Shown: in pieces, positions 32,841 through 32,885 of the stretch | Numbering within the stretch: position 1 is the stretch's first letter | How the letters are laid out: each line of letters opens with the position of its first letter | Program-made: the position numbers and the translations under genes | Notes under the pieces: model-generated | What the model was told of the DNA's origin: nothing | Seen by the model: only the letters and a program-made list of their open reading frames with translations | Database searches by the model: none | Origin: Prevotellaceae bacterium UBA2738 | Lineage (GTDB): Bacteria; Bacteroidota; Bacteroidia; Bacteroidales; Bacteroidaceae | DNA: 32,885 nucleotides | Assembly: GCA_002353585.1 (NCBI GenBank) | Contig: DEJW01000029.1 | Location: forward strand, 38,968-71,852 | Reading direction: 5' to 3'

Positions 32841-32875
32841 ATATAAAAAATATAATTCTATTATATTTTTTATAT
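32841..32875. repeat. Perfect AT-only palindrome, 16-bp arms
   Basis: Arm 32841-32856 (ATATAAAAAATATAAT) pairs perfectly with 32860-32875 around a 3-nt TCT loop. It lacks the GC stem of an ordinary terminator and sits just before the window end. Confidence 0.7.
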
Positions 32876-32885
32876 TAAAGGGGTA

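Noticed and set aside
32841..32875. Intrinsic terminator of mutS2
   Set aside because: It lies almost 400 nt after the stop, has no GC stem and no clear U-tract polarity.

Overview
The window looks like chromosomal DNA of a Bacteroidales bacterium, most likely Prevotellaceae (Prevotella/Segatella-like). The evidence is Bacteroidota-type promoters (a TAnnTTTG -7 box, often with TTTG about 20 nt upstream), almost no Shine-Dalgarno sequences, a type IX secretion-like C-terminal tail on a secreted protease, and the protein families themselves. Taxonomy is inferred, not tested by search. I saw no rRNA, tRNA, CRISPR array, transposase or phage gene.

Layout. (1) 1-5412, plus strand: the 3' part of a fused DHODB-like/NfnA + NfnB (GltD-like) flavoprotein, a nucleoside phosphorylase, a DUF486 membrane protein, the tRNA-modification GTPase MnmE and a nitroreductase. 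(2) 5415-11258, minus strand: a five-gene efflux operon in the order TolC-like, HlyD-like lipoprotein, tandem-NBD ATPase, two ABC-2 permeases, with a divergent AraC-type regulator at 11420-12325. (3) 12362-15995: a secreted S8 protease (minus), divergent from a glutathione-peroxidase-type peroxidase, a DUF2147 protein and a small winged-helix protein (plus). (4) 16185-21350, minus strand: LepA, a Crp/Fnr regulator, RmuC and a Y-family polymerase whose start overlaps the rmuC end. (5) 21459-32454, plus strand: a small lipoprotein, PheT, a YebC-family protein, a secreted GH28-GH105 pectinase fusion, EttA and MutS2. (6) 32455-32885: a gene-free, repeat- and hairpin-rich tail.

Most genes are housekeeping. 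The unusual content is in the DNA between and inside them. Thirteen short tandem arrays, nearly all built of 7-nt units (CTCTCAA, CAACTTT, TAATTTC, ATTCTTC, GTTGAGA and others), fill many gene junctions. Some also lie in frame inside genes: twice in mnmE, once in an ABC permease, and in degenerate form in mutS2. All four genes that appear to start at TTG or GTG begin right after, or within, such an array. mutS2 also carries two copies of a different palindromic element with terminal inverted repeats, both entered in the same reading phase and both placed at domain boundaries. After mutS2, two perfect 28-nt inverted arms made of 9-nt repeats enclose a run of short hairpins. Together these suggest an active family of short repeats that colonises both spacers and coding sequence. 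They resemble cyanobacterial STRR heptanucleotide repeats and Rickettsia palindromic elements in general form, but I do not recognise these particular elements.
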